The notes beneath the pieces are model-generated. The model ran no database searches. It was not told the DNA's origin and worked only from the letters and a program-made list of their open reading frames with translations. From Stigmatella ashevillena (GTDB taxonomy: Bacteria; Myxococcota; Myxococcia; Myxococcales; Myxococcaceae), in NCBI RefSeq assembly GCF_028368975.1, contig NZ_JAQNDM010000002.1:4706425-4770424 (forward strand): a DNA stretch of 64,000 nucleotides. The letters are read 5' to 3'. The position numbers and the translations under genes were made by a program. Positions 25,737 to 33,596 of this stretch are shown one piece after another; position 1 is the first letter of the stretch, and every line of letters starts with the position of its first letter.

Positions 25737-25973
25737 CTAGATGCGAATGCGGTCCCGTCCCGCACTGCCGAGCACGGCGCCCGTCACACAGAAGAAGTGA
25801 ATGATGATGCCGGGAAACACCAGCGCCAAGTAGCCGATGCCGGTGACGATGAACCAGAGCAAGGCTCCCCAGAATTGCCCTTTGTAGAGCTGTCCCAGGC
25901 CCGGTATGAAAAAGGATAACACCCCAGCAACAACAGGATTGAAACGGCGCTCTTGGACCAGTTCATAGTTCAT
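25737..25973 (-). CDS. TM2-like small membrane protein
   Basis: A 78-residue protein. After a charged N-terminus (MNYELVQERRFNP) come two hydrophobic helices, with the family-like turn FIPGLGQLYKGQFWGALLWF and a second helix GYLALVFPGIIIHFF. This is the pattern of TM2 or DUF5683-type small membrane proteins, whose role is unknown. ATG at 25973 is supported by GGAGG five bases upstream; the frame is open further to 26165 without coding character. It stands between the PAP2 gene and the divergent semialdehyde dehydrogenase. Confidence 0.7.
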   Translation of the reverse strand: MNYELVQERRFNPVVAGVLSFFIPGLGQLYKGQFWGALLWFIVTGIGYLALVFPGIIIHFFCVTGAVLGSAGRDRIRI

Positions 25974-26186
25974 TAGAGCCTCCGGACAGCGATCAAGGCA
26001 GCGCCTGCGGGCCGCAGCGTAGTCCGCCCAGCCACCAATGTGGAATTCACCCCCCCCCAGCAATGACTTCCATTGCGCTACAGGTCTGTAGACAACCCAA
26101 CCGCCGTGCGGGGCTGAACCCTTGGTGCAAGTGCCGGTTGTCCTGGCGCAACAGGCTGCTATCACTGCCTACAGGAGGGAACACAC

Positions 26187-27593
26187 TTGGCCATCGCCAC
26201 CATCGAGCCGACGACCGGCACCACCCTGCGGACCTTCAACGCGCTCTCCCCAGAGGAGACCGAGGCGCGGCTGCGCCTCGCCGAGGAGACGTTCCGCACA
26301 TACCGCCACACCTCTTTCGCCGACCGCAAGCGCTGGCTGGCCCGGGCCGCCGAGCTCCTGGAGACCGAGGCCGCCACCTTCGGGCGCATCATGACACAGG
26401 AGATGGGCAAGCCCTTCGAGGCCGCCAAGGCCGAGTCCCAGAAGTGCGCCCAGGCGTGCCGGTATTACATCGAGCACGGTGAGGCCTATCTGCGGGACGA
26501 GCCCATCGACACGGGCAAGGACCGCAGCTACGTGCGCTACGAGCCGCTGGGGCCCGTGCTGGCCATCATGCCGTGGAACTTCCCCTTCTGGCAGGTCATC
26601 CGCTTCGCCGCCCCGGCGCTGATCGCTGGCAACGTGGGATTGCTCAAACACGCGCACAATGTGCCGCAGTGCGCCCTGGCGCTGGAGGATCTCTTCCTGC
26701 GGGCAGGCTTCCCTCGGGGCGCGTTCCAAAACCTGTTCATCGAAACGCGAGACATCGAACGCGTCATCGAAGACAGGCGCGTGAAGGCGGTCACCCTGAC
26801 AGGCAGCGAAGGGGCCGGCCGGGCGGTCGGAGCCCAAGCAGGCAAGGCACTCAAGAAGGTGGTGCTCGAGCTGGGCGGCAGCGATCCGTTCATCGTCATG
26901 CCGAGCGCGAAGCTGGAAGACGCGGTGGAGACGGCGGTGAAGGCGCGGCTCATCAACAATGGCCAGTCCTGCATCGCGGCCAAGCGCTTCATCGTCCACG
27001 AGGCCATCTATCCGGAGTTCGAGCGGCGCTTCGTGGAGCGCATGGGCCGCGTGAAGGTGGGGGACCCGATGGAGCCCCAGACGGAGGTGGGCCCCCTGGC
27101 GACCGAGGGGATCCGCCAGGGCCTGCACGCCCAGGTGGAGAAGAGCCTCGCGGCGGGCGCGAAGGCCCCTGTGGGCGGCAAGCTCCCCTCGGGCGCGGGG
27201 TACTACTACCCGCCCACGGTGCTGACCGACGTGCCCGACGCGTCTCCGGCCGCCCGCGAGGAGCTGTTCGGTCCGGTGGCGGTCCTCTTCCGGGCGAAGG
27301 ACGTGGCGCACGCCATCACGCTGGCCAACGACACGCCCTACGGCCTGGGCGCGAGCGTGTGGACCCGGGATGAGGCGGAGGCCCAGCAATTCATCGCGGG
27401 CATCGAGACGGGCATGGTGTTCGTCAACGCGATGGTGGCCTCGGACGCGCGGCTGCCCTTTGGCGGGGTGAAGAACTCGGGCCATGGGCGCGAGTTGGCG
27501 CTGCACGGCCTGCGCGAGTTCCTCAACGCGAAGACGGTCCGCATCAGCGCGGGCGCCCTGCCTCCCCCCACCGAGGCCTCCGCCAACGAGTAG
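26187..27593 (+). CDS. NAD(P)-dependent succinate-semialdehyde-type dehydrogenase
   Basis: A 468-residue aldehyde dehydrogenase of the GabD/Sad class, distinct from the two class-3 enzymes at 13.5-16.5 kb. Glu228 (LELGGSDPF) and Cys262 ([12 protein letters not shown]) are in place, with MPWNFPFWQ and LTGSEGAGR of the cofactor site. The GSDPF and QSCIAAKRF forms are typical of succinate-semialdehyde dehydrogenases, giving succinate from the GABA shunt; related semialdehydes are possible. The start is TTG at 26187, fixed by a strong AGGAGGG eight bases upstream and by the family N-terminus ([10 protein letters not shown]). No aminotransferase or permease gene is adjacent. Confidence 0.92.
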   Translation: MAIATIEPTTGTTLRTFNALSPEETEARLRLAEETFRTYRHTSFADRKRWLARAAELLETEAATFGRIMTQEMGKPFEAAKAESQKCAQACRYYIEHGEAYLRDEPIDTGKDRSYVRYEPLGPVLAIMPWNFPFWQVIRFAAPALIAGNVGLLKHAHNVPQCALALEDLFLRAGFPRGAFQNLFIETRDIERVIEDRRVKAVTLTGSEGAGRAVGAQAGKALKKVVLELGGSDPFIVMPSAKLEDAVETAVKARLINNGQSCIAAKRFIVHEAIYPEFERRFVERMGRVKVGDPMEPQTEVGPLATEGIRQGLHAQVEKSLAAGAKAPVGGKLPSGAGYYYPPTVLTDVPDASPAAREELFGPVAVLFRAKDVAHAITLANDTPYGLGASVWTRDEAEAQQFIAGIETGMVFVNAMVASDARLPFGGVKNSGHGRELALHGLREFLNAKTVRISAGALPPPTEASANE

Positions 27594-27770
27594 GCCCCTG
27601 GGCTCCCCCGGCCGTATCCTGGGCTCGCCTGTCTCCTCGCCAGGAGAGCCCCCACGACCGCAACTGATGGCGGCGATGGCCCCCGACGGGGCCTGGGACG
27701 GCGGGTGGGAGGCGTCCGGGCGCAAAGTGCGTTAGGGAGGAGCCACTCGCCTCCCCGAGCTGGCCACCCG

Positions 27771-28769
27771 ATGAACGTCCCCGCCTCGTCCCGCCGCTTC
27801 CAGATCTTCAGCTACGCCGTGCTCGCCTACACGTTGGCCGTGGTGTTGTGGGGCGCCTTCGTGCGCGCCACGGGTTCGGGCGCGGGCTGTGGGGACCACT
27901 GGCCCCAGTGCAATGGCGTGGTCGTGCCGCGCGAGCCCACCGTGGCCACGCTCATCGAATACACCCACCGGGTCACCAGCGGCCTGGCCCTGGTGCTGGC
28001 CGTGGTGCTGTGCGTCTGGGGCCTGCGCGCCCACGCCAAGGGGCACCCCGTGCGCGGCGCGGCCGTGTTGTCGCTCGTCTTCATGCTGACGGAGGCCGCG
28101 GTCGGCGCGGGGATCGTCCTCTTGAAATACGTGGCGGACAACCCCTCCATCGCGCGGGCGTACTGGATGGCGATCCACCTCCTCAACACCTTCCTGCTCG
28201 TGGGCGCCCAGGCACTCACGGCGTGGTGGGCCGGGGGACGCTCGCGGTGGGTGATGCGCGGCCAGGGACTGGCCGGAACGCTGGTGGGCGTGGGAATCGC
28301 TGGGCTGCTGCTGCTGGGAGTCACCGGAGCCATCGCGGCACTGGGGGACACGCTCTTTCCGGCCACCAGCTTCACGGAAGGCTTGCAGCAAGACATGTCC
28401 GAGACGGCGCACATCCTGCTGAGGCTGCGCGTGCTGCACCCGGTGCTGGCGGTAGGACTGGGCGCGCTGCTGGTGGCGGTGGGCAACATGCTGGCCCGCT
28501 TACGGCCCTCGGAGAGCGTGAAGCGCTCGGCCACCCAGCTGACCGTGCTGTATGCGATTCAGCTGGGCGCGGGGCTGACCAACCTGGTGCTGCTGGCGCC
28601 GGTGTGGATGCAGCTCGTCCACCTGCTGCTGGCAGACCTGGTATGGATTGCCCTGTTGCGGCTGAGCGTGGCAGCGCTCGCGGAGGACGCGCCCCGGGCC
28701 ACCGTCACGGGCGGACCTCCGGCGCGGGCACCTGCTCCCAGAGATCCAGCCCGTCCACTCCCTCCGTGA
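27771..28769 (+). CDS. ctaA: heme A synthase (CtaA/Cox15 family)
   Basis: A 332-residue inner-membrane protein with about eight helices. The four His residues of the family are seen in EYTHRVTSG, WMAIHLLNTFLL, RVLHPVLAVG and LVHLLLADLVW, and the N-terminal WGAFVRATGSGAGCGDHWPQC carries the conserved RATGSG...C..WP...C motif. It oxidises heme O to heme A for cytochrome oxidase. ATG at 27771 begins the first helix region; the frame is open upstream. The last 20 residues are Pro/Ala-rich and overlap the convergent transferase gene by 65 bp. No cytochrome oxidase subunits lie nearby. Confidence 0.92.
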   Translation: MNVPASSRRFQIFSYAVLAYTLAVVLWGAFVRATGSGAGCGDHWPQCNGVVVPREPTVATLIEYTHRVTSGLALVLAVVLCVWGLRAHAKGHPVRGAAVLSLVFMLTEAAVGAGIVLLKYVADNPSIARAYWMAIHLLNTFLLVGAQALTAWWAGGRSRWVMRGQGLAGTLVGVGIAGLLLLGVTGAIAALGDTLFPATSFTEGLQQDMSETAHILLRLRVLHPVLAVGLGALLVAVGNMLARLRPSESVKRSATQLTVLYAIQLGAGLTNLVLLAPVWMQLVHLLLADLVWIALLRLSVAALAEDAPRATVTGGPPARAPAPRDPARPLPP

Positions 28770-30219
28770 GAAAGCGCCGGACGAAGCGGGCATGAAGCCA
28801 ATGCTGGCTCTCCTCGGAGAGCTGCCACCGTCCGCGTCCCGCGACCACCACGAAGTGGCTCCGGGCGAGCACTTCACGGACACGTGCTTGGGCGGCCGGT
28901 GTCTGGAATGCGTCCTCGACGAGGGCAAAGCGCGCCCCGGAGCCCAGGGCCCCCAGCAGCATCTCCCCATAGGAATCCACCACGAGGGGCGCTCCGGAGA
29001 TGACGGGTGGCAGATGCCCTCCCGCGAGCCCCCAGGCCGGCTCGAATGAGAAGAGCGCGACTCTCGGCGGAACGGACTGGAGGATGAATCGCCTCAACGC
29101 CACCACCTCGGGCGCCTGGGCCAGGACGCCCCAGCAGAGAGACTTCCACGGAGGCACCAGCACGGCCACCCCCAGCAGCACGGCGACCCCCCGTGCGGCC
29201 CAGGGCCGATGGGCCTGGAACCCGCCCTGGAGCGCCGCGGCCGCCAGCCCCGCGAGCAAGGACTCCGGACCCGCCAGGTAAGCGTTGTACTGGCTCCAGT
29301 AGCTCGGCGAGGTGAGGAAGGCGAAGACCGTGAGGCCATAGGCCACGGCGGCAAACCGCTCCGCGGACCTCTCCTCCCCGGTCCGCTGAAACAGGCGGCG
29401 CACCACCAGGGCAAGCCCCAGCAGCGCCAGCCCCACGCCCACCCCTCTGCTCGTGGGAAACAGCTCCCGCAGTCGGCCGAGCCGGCTCAGCTCTCCGTCA
29501 CCTGGGCGGAGCGCCTGGAAGAGAAACACCTCCGAGAGAAAAGACGACGGGGCCCTCCAGAGAAAGGGGCCCACCAGGAGCACCAGGGTGCCCGCCACGG
29601 TGAGGACCAGACCCGCCCGCGACTTCCAGGACGTCCCAGCGGGAGGTGCCACCAGCGCGGCGGCAAGCCAGATTCCTCCCAACACCTTCACCGAGATGGC
29701 CACGCCCAGGAGGATGCCCGTCCATCCCCACCGGGGCTCCTGTCGGCCATGCCGGGAGCAGGCCAGCCACATGTTCGCCGCGGCCAGGCATGCGAGGTTG
29801 AGCCACGGCTCCAGGAAGGGGCCCCGCTCGACGAGGACCAGCTCGGGATGGCTCGCATACACGAGCGCCGCCACGAGCGCCGCCACGGGCCCCCACATGC
29901 GCAGGGCCAAACGCCCCACGCACCAGACGCTCAGGGCTCCACACAGGGCCGCCATCCACCGGGCCAGGGTGAACCCCGCGCTGACGCCCAGCCAGGACAC
30001 GCTCGCGCCCGCGGGCCCCCACAGCAACAACGACCCGGGCGGGTGGACGAAGGCGAAGTCCCGATAGGGCCAGTGCCCTTGAAACAAGAGCGCCGAAGCC
30101 GAGAAATAGACGCCCTCGTCATAGTCGATGGGGTAGCCGAAAGCGCCCTCCGCTCGCGTGAGCGGCGCCACGCGCAGCACCCACGCCGCCACGGCCACGA
30201 GCACCAGCACCCACTCCAT
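28705..30219 (-). CDS. GT39-like polytopic membrane glycosyltransferase
   Basis: A 504-residue membrane protein of the PMT_2/ArnT type (GT-C fold). The first periplasmic loop has the acidic motif IDYDEGVYF followed by YRDFAFVHPPGSLL, which holds the catalytic Asp and the conserved HPPG; about eleven hydrophobic helices follow, and the C-terminal 130 residues are a soluble periplasmic domain. These enzymes move a sugar from a polyprenyl phosphate carrier to a lipid or protein. Start at 30219 precedes the first helix; the open frame extends to 30534 through the divergent MATE gene and is rejected there. Acceptor unknown. Confidence 0.82.
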   Translation of the reverse strand: MEWVLVLVAVAAWVLRVAPLTRAEGAFGYPIDYDEGVYFSASALLFQGHWPYRDFAFVHPPGSLLLWGPAGASVSWLGVSAGFTLARWMAALCGALSVWCVGRLALRMWGPVAALVAALVYASHPELVLVERGPFLEPWLNLACLAAANMWLACSRHGRQEPRWGWTGILLGVAISVKVLGGIWLAAALVAPPAGTSWKSRAGLVLTVAGTLVLLVGPFLWRAPSSFLSEVFLFQALRPGDGELSRLGRLRELFPTSRGVGVGLALLGLALVVRRLFQRTGEERSAERFAAVAYGLTVFAFLTSPSYWSQYNAYLAGPESLLAGLAAAALQGGFQAHRPWAARGVAVLLGVAVLVPPWKSLCWGVLAQAPEVVALRRFILQSVPPRVALFSFEPAWGLAGGHLPPVISGAPLVVDSYGEMLLGALGSGARFALVEDAFQTPAAQARVREVLARSHFVVVAGRGRWQLSEESQHWLHARFVRRFLTEGVDGLDLWEQVPAPEVRP

Positions 30220-30301
30220 GCAGGGATTCCAGCGGATCGAGTTCCGGACACCCGGGCCAAAAAACGGTGCTTTCACCTCCGCACCGGTACAGGCTCCGCG
30301 C

Positions 30302-31726
30302 ATGCAACCAGGCTTCGGACGTGATCTAACGACCGGCAGCATCCCCAGGCACATGATCGCCTTCTCCCTGCCGATGCTCTTGGGCAGCTTCCTCCAGACA
30401 GCATACAGCTTCGTCAATGCCATCTGGGTGGGGCAGTACCTGGGCACCTCCGCGCTCGCCGCGGTGACGGTGAGCTTCCCCATCGTCTTCGTCCTGTTCG
30501 CCATCGGCATGGGCCTCACGCTGGCGACGAACATCCTCGTGTCCCAGAGCTACGGCGCGCGGAGGATGGACGAGCTGCGCAAGGCCGTGGACAGCTCCAC
30601 CGTGCTCATGGTCTCCCTGGGCATCGTGTTCACCATTCTGGGAGAGCTCTTCGCCCCCAGCGTTCTGCGCGCCATGGACACGCCCCCGGAGATCCTCGAC
30701 GCGTCCATCCACTACCTCCGGATCTTCCTGCTCTCGCTGCCGCTGGGGTTCAGCCTCTTCCTGATTCGAAGCCTGCTCCAGGGCGTGGGCGACTCGAAGA
30801 CACCGCTCTACTTCCAGTTCGGCTCGGTGCTCCTCGCCGCGGCGCTGGACCCCGTACTGATGTTCGGCTGGCTGGGGTTCCCGAAGCTCGGACTCAATGG
30901 CACCGCCTGGGCCACCGTGTTCTCGCAGCTCGTGTCGCTCACCGCGTTGATCACCTACCTGCGCGCGAAGAAGGTTCCCGTCGCGCCCTCCTGGCCCCGG
31001 TTCGACCACCTGGGCCCCATCACCTGGAAGACGCTGCGCATCGGACTGCCCTCCGCCGTGCAGCAGTCGCTCGTCTCCATTGGCATGGTCTTCGTCACCG
31101 GCATCGTCAACGGCTTCGGCGAGGTCTCGACGGCCGCGTTCGGGGCCGCCTCGCGCATCGATCAGATCGCCTTCCTGCCCGCCATGACCTTCGGCATGGC
31201 CATCTCGACCCTGGCGGGCCAGAACCTCGGGGCGGGCCGCCAGGACCGGATCCGGGAGATCTTCCTCTGGGGTTGCCTGTTCAGCGGCGGCATCACGCTG
31301 ATCATCACCGCGGTGACCGTGTCGGTTCCCGGCGCGCTCCTCAGAATCTTCGTCACGGACACCGCCGTCATCGAGCCCGGAATCGCCTACCTGCGCATCG
31401 TCGGCGCCTGCTACCTCTTCTTCGCCCTCGTCTTCGTCAGCAACGGCATCATCAATGGCGCCGGCCACACGATGACCACCACGGTGATTTCCCTGATCAG
31501 CCTGTGGGTCATCCGCGTTCCGGGCGCCTACTGGCTGTCGCGGCGCATGGAGAGCGTGAAGGGTGTCTGGTATGCGATTGCGCTGAGCTTCGCCGTGTCG
31601 CTGACCGCCAGCATGGCCTACTACTTCTCGGGCCGGTGGAAGCGCTCGGCGGGGAAGAAGCCGCCCAAGGGCCCCCCAGCGCCGGACGCCCGCGAGGCCT
31701 TCGGCCACAGCACGGGCGAGGCATAG
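30302..31726 (+). CDS. MATE-family efflux transporter
   Basis: A 474-residue exporter with twelve predicted helices in two halves: LPMLLGSFLQTAYSFVNAIW opens the first, LPSAVQQSLVSIGMVFVTG the second. MATE proteins exchange Na+ or H+ for cationic drugs or metabolites. The motif following helix 1, VNAIWVGQYLGTSALAAV, and the A-GAASRIDQIAF stretch of the second half are typical. The C-terminal 30 residues are a basic, Pro-rich cytoplasmic tail. The start (30302) is chosen at MQPGFGRDLTTGSIPRHM, with only a weak ribosome-binding site. It is divergent from the GT39-like gene, 82 bp apart. Substrate not inferable. Confidence 0.88.
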   Translation: MQPGFGRDLTTGSIPRHMIAFSLPMLLGSFLQTAYSFVNAIWVGQYLGTSALAAVTVSFPIVFVLFAIGMGLTLATNILVSQSYGARRMDELRKAVDSSTVLMVSLGIVFTILGELFAPSVLRAMDTPPEILDASIHYLRIFLLSLPLGFSLFLIRSLLQGVGDSKTPLYFQFGSVLLAAALDPVLMFGWLGFPKLGLNGTAWATVFSQLVSLTALITYLRAKKVPVAPSWPRFDHLGPITWKTLRIGLPSAVQQSLVSIGMVFVTGIVNGFGEVSTAAFGAASRIDQIAFLPAMTFGMAISTLAGQNLGAGRQDRIREIFLWGCLFSGGITLIITAVTVSVPGALLRIFVTDTAVIEPGIAYLRIVGACYLFFALVFVSNGIINGAGHTMTTTVISLISLWVIRVPGAYWLSRRMESVKGVWYAIALSFAVSLTASMAYYFSGRWKRSAGKKPPKGPPAPDAREAFGHSTGEA

Positions 31727-32117
31727 CCCGCTTCCCGGCCTCGCAGGCCTTCTCATCCAGAGAGGGATTTCGAGAATAAGTTCAAAATGGACGGGTTTTG
31801 CTGCCCTCTCAGGCAGTAGCCTTAAAACTTTCCGTCTGCTTTCCTACCGGGTAGCAAAGTGTTGCAAAAGAGCGGGCGCAATACGTGGCAGCAGTTGCGA
31901 ATCTCTTACGACCAGCATTAGGCTCTGAAATGAGACGCAATCTCGGAGGTGGGATCCGCCCGACGGGTCCTCCCGCTGAGGCGAACGTCTCTCGAAGCGA
32001 GGGTGAACGGGAAATCCGGACGCCTGGCGCTTCCTGGTGGGGTGGGTAGCGGGCAGCGGGCCTGCCTCTCTGCACTCTCGGGGGATGGTGCAGAGGGGGG
32101 CCCGCTGTGGGTGTTTC
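31727..32117. other. 391-bp intergenic region of unknown content
   Basis: Between convergent MATE and MscS genes. Composition is mixed, with AT-richer parts at 31770-31920. A short hairpin CTGCC...GGCAG (about 31802-31816) could help terminate MATE transcription. The rest includes dyad-rich stretches around 31940-32010 (for example CGTCTCTCGAAGCGAGG) that may be structured RNA, but no known RNA family was recognised. A minus-strand open frame of 88 codons lacks codon bias. Confidence 0.35.
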
Positions 32118-33389
32118 TTACTCCCCGGAGCCGACCGGGCGAGCGTGAGCCCCCACCCGTCCCGGCGAGGAGGCGCTCACTCCCAACGGGAGGACCGGCT
32201 CTCCGGCCGGGGCCAGGTGGCTTGCCTCGGCGCGCAGCAGGGGCAGGCCGTGCGTCTGCGCCTGGAGGAAGGTGATGAGTTTCTCGCGCACCACGCACCG
32301 CAGATCGAACGCCTTGCCCGCATCCGAGGCGCTGACCAGGGCGCGCAGCTTCATGGTGCGCTCGGTGCACTCCGTCACCTGCAACCCTTGCACCTTGCCA
32401 TCCCAGAGCCCCTGGGACTCGTTCTGAAGGATGCGCTGGAGCTCCGCGCGCACCGACGCCACGTTGGTGCGGAAGTCCACATACAGCTCCGCCGTGCCCA
32501 GGATGTCCGGCGACACCTTGCTCCAGTTCTGGAAAGGCTTCTCCAGGAAGTGCGTCATGGGCACGATGAGCCGCCGCAAGTCCCACACCTTCACCACCAC
32601 GTAGGTGAGGGTGATTTCCTCCACCCACCCCCACTCGTTCTCCACGATGACGGTATCGCCGATGCGGATCGGCTGGGTGATGGACAGCTGGATGCCGGCC
32701 AGCAACGTGGAGATGGACTTCTGCGCCGCCAGACCAATAACGAGGCCCGCGATGCCCGCCGAGGCCAGCAGCGACACCCCCACGTTGCGCACCGCCTCGA
32801 ACTGCAACAACAGCAAGGAGCCCGCCACCAGCACCACGGCGACCTCGATGATGTGACGCATTACCACCAACTGCGTGCGCAGCCCCCGGATGCGCCCCAC
32901 CTCCGCGCCGGTCGCCGTGCGGCTGTTCACCTTCTGCTCCACGAAGCGGGCAGCCGACCGCAGGAAGCTCATCAGAAACCAAGCCAGGGCAATGATGATG
33001 ATCGACCGCGCCCCCACATCCACCACATGCTGGACCGAGGCGGACAAGCCCAACATGCGCGAGCCCGAGGCCACCAGGATGGCGAACACGGGATAGCGCA
33101 GGGGGCCTCGCCCCGCCGCCACCAGCTGATCATCCCAGCCCGACCGCGTCAGCCCCGAGGCGCGGATGCCCACGCGCAGCAGCAGCCCTTCCAGCACGCG
33201 CCCCACGAGCACGCTGCCCGCGAGGAGCAGCGCCAGCCCCAGCGCCTGCCACAGCTCCACTTCCCAGAGGGGCCGGTTGAGCAGAAACGCCGGGAGTTGC
33301 TGCCGCAGGGCGGGCCCTCCTTCTGCCTCGAGCGCCAGCACCGGCGTGGACGGCAGCTCCAACGAGAGGACGGCGAGGCGGCGGAACAT
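32118..33389 (-). CDS. MscS-family mechanosensitive channel
   Basis: A 423-residue membrane protein. Hydrophobic helices cover residues about 35-215; the pore helix and beta domain of MscS follow: VSLLASAGIAGLVIGLAAQK, then PIRIGDTVIVENEWGWVEEI, the usual signature. The C-terminal 170 residues are the cytoplasmic alpha/beta cage plus a Pro-rich tail. Such channels open on membrane tension and release solutes at osmotic downshock. ATG at 33389 has AGGAG nine bases upstream; the frame is open to 33569, which is not used. It is divergent from the CHASE kinase gene, with about 200 bp between. Confidence 0.9.
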   Translation of the reverse strand: MFRRLAVLSLELPSTPVLALEAEGGPALRQQLPAFLLNRPLWEVELWQALGLALLLAGSVLVGRVLEGLLLRVGIRASGLTRSGWDDQLVAAGRGPLRYPVFAILVASGSRMLGLSASVQHVVDVGARSIIIIALAWFLMSFLRSAARFVEQKVNSRTATGAEVGRIRGLRTQLVVMRHIIEVAVVLVAGSLLLLQFEAVRNVGVSLLASAGIAGLVIGLAAQKSISTLLAGIQLSITQPIRIGDTVIVENEWGWVEEITLTYVVVKVWDLRRLIVPMTHFLEKPFQNWSKVSPDILGTAELYVDFRTNVASVRAELQRILQNESQGLWDGKVQGLQVTECTERTMKLRALVSASDAGKAFDLRCVVREKLITFLQAQTHGLPLLRAEASHLAPAGEPVLPLGVSASSPGRVGAHARPVGSGE

Positions 33390-33596
33390 GAGCGGGCGCT
33401 CCTGACATCGGGGCCGTGGGGCCCAAAAATAGTTTGACCTCAAATATACTAGTGAACCCTCGTGCCATGTCCACCCATCCGAGAACAAGCCCTCAGGCAG
33501 GCGTGTGACAGCCCAGGTGTCATAAATCAGGGAGTTTCTGGACGCATCCCGGGCTGAGCAGGGGTTCAATGGTATCTGCTCATCGCGAGTCCGCGC

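Noticed and set aside
31809-32075. 88-codon minus-strand frame in the MATE-MscS gap
   Set aside because: No codon bias, no ribosome-binding site and no recognisable motif.
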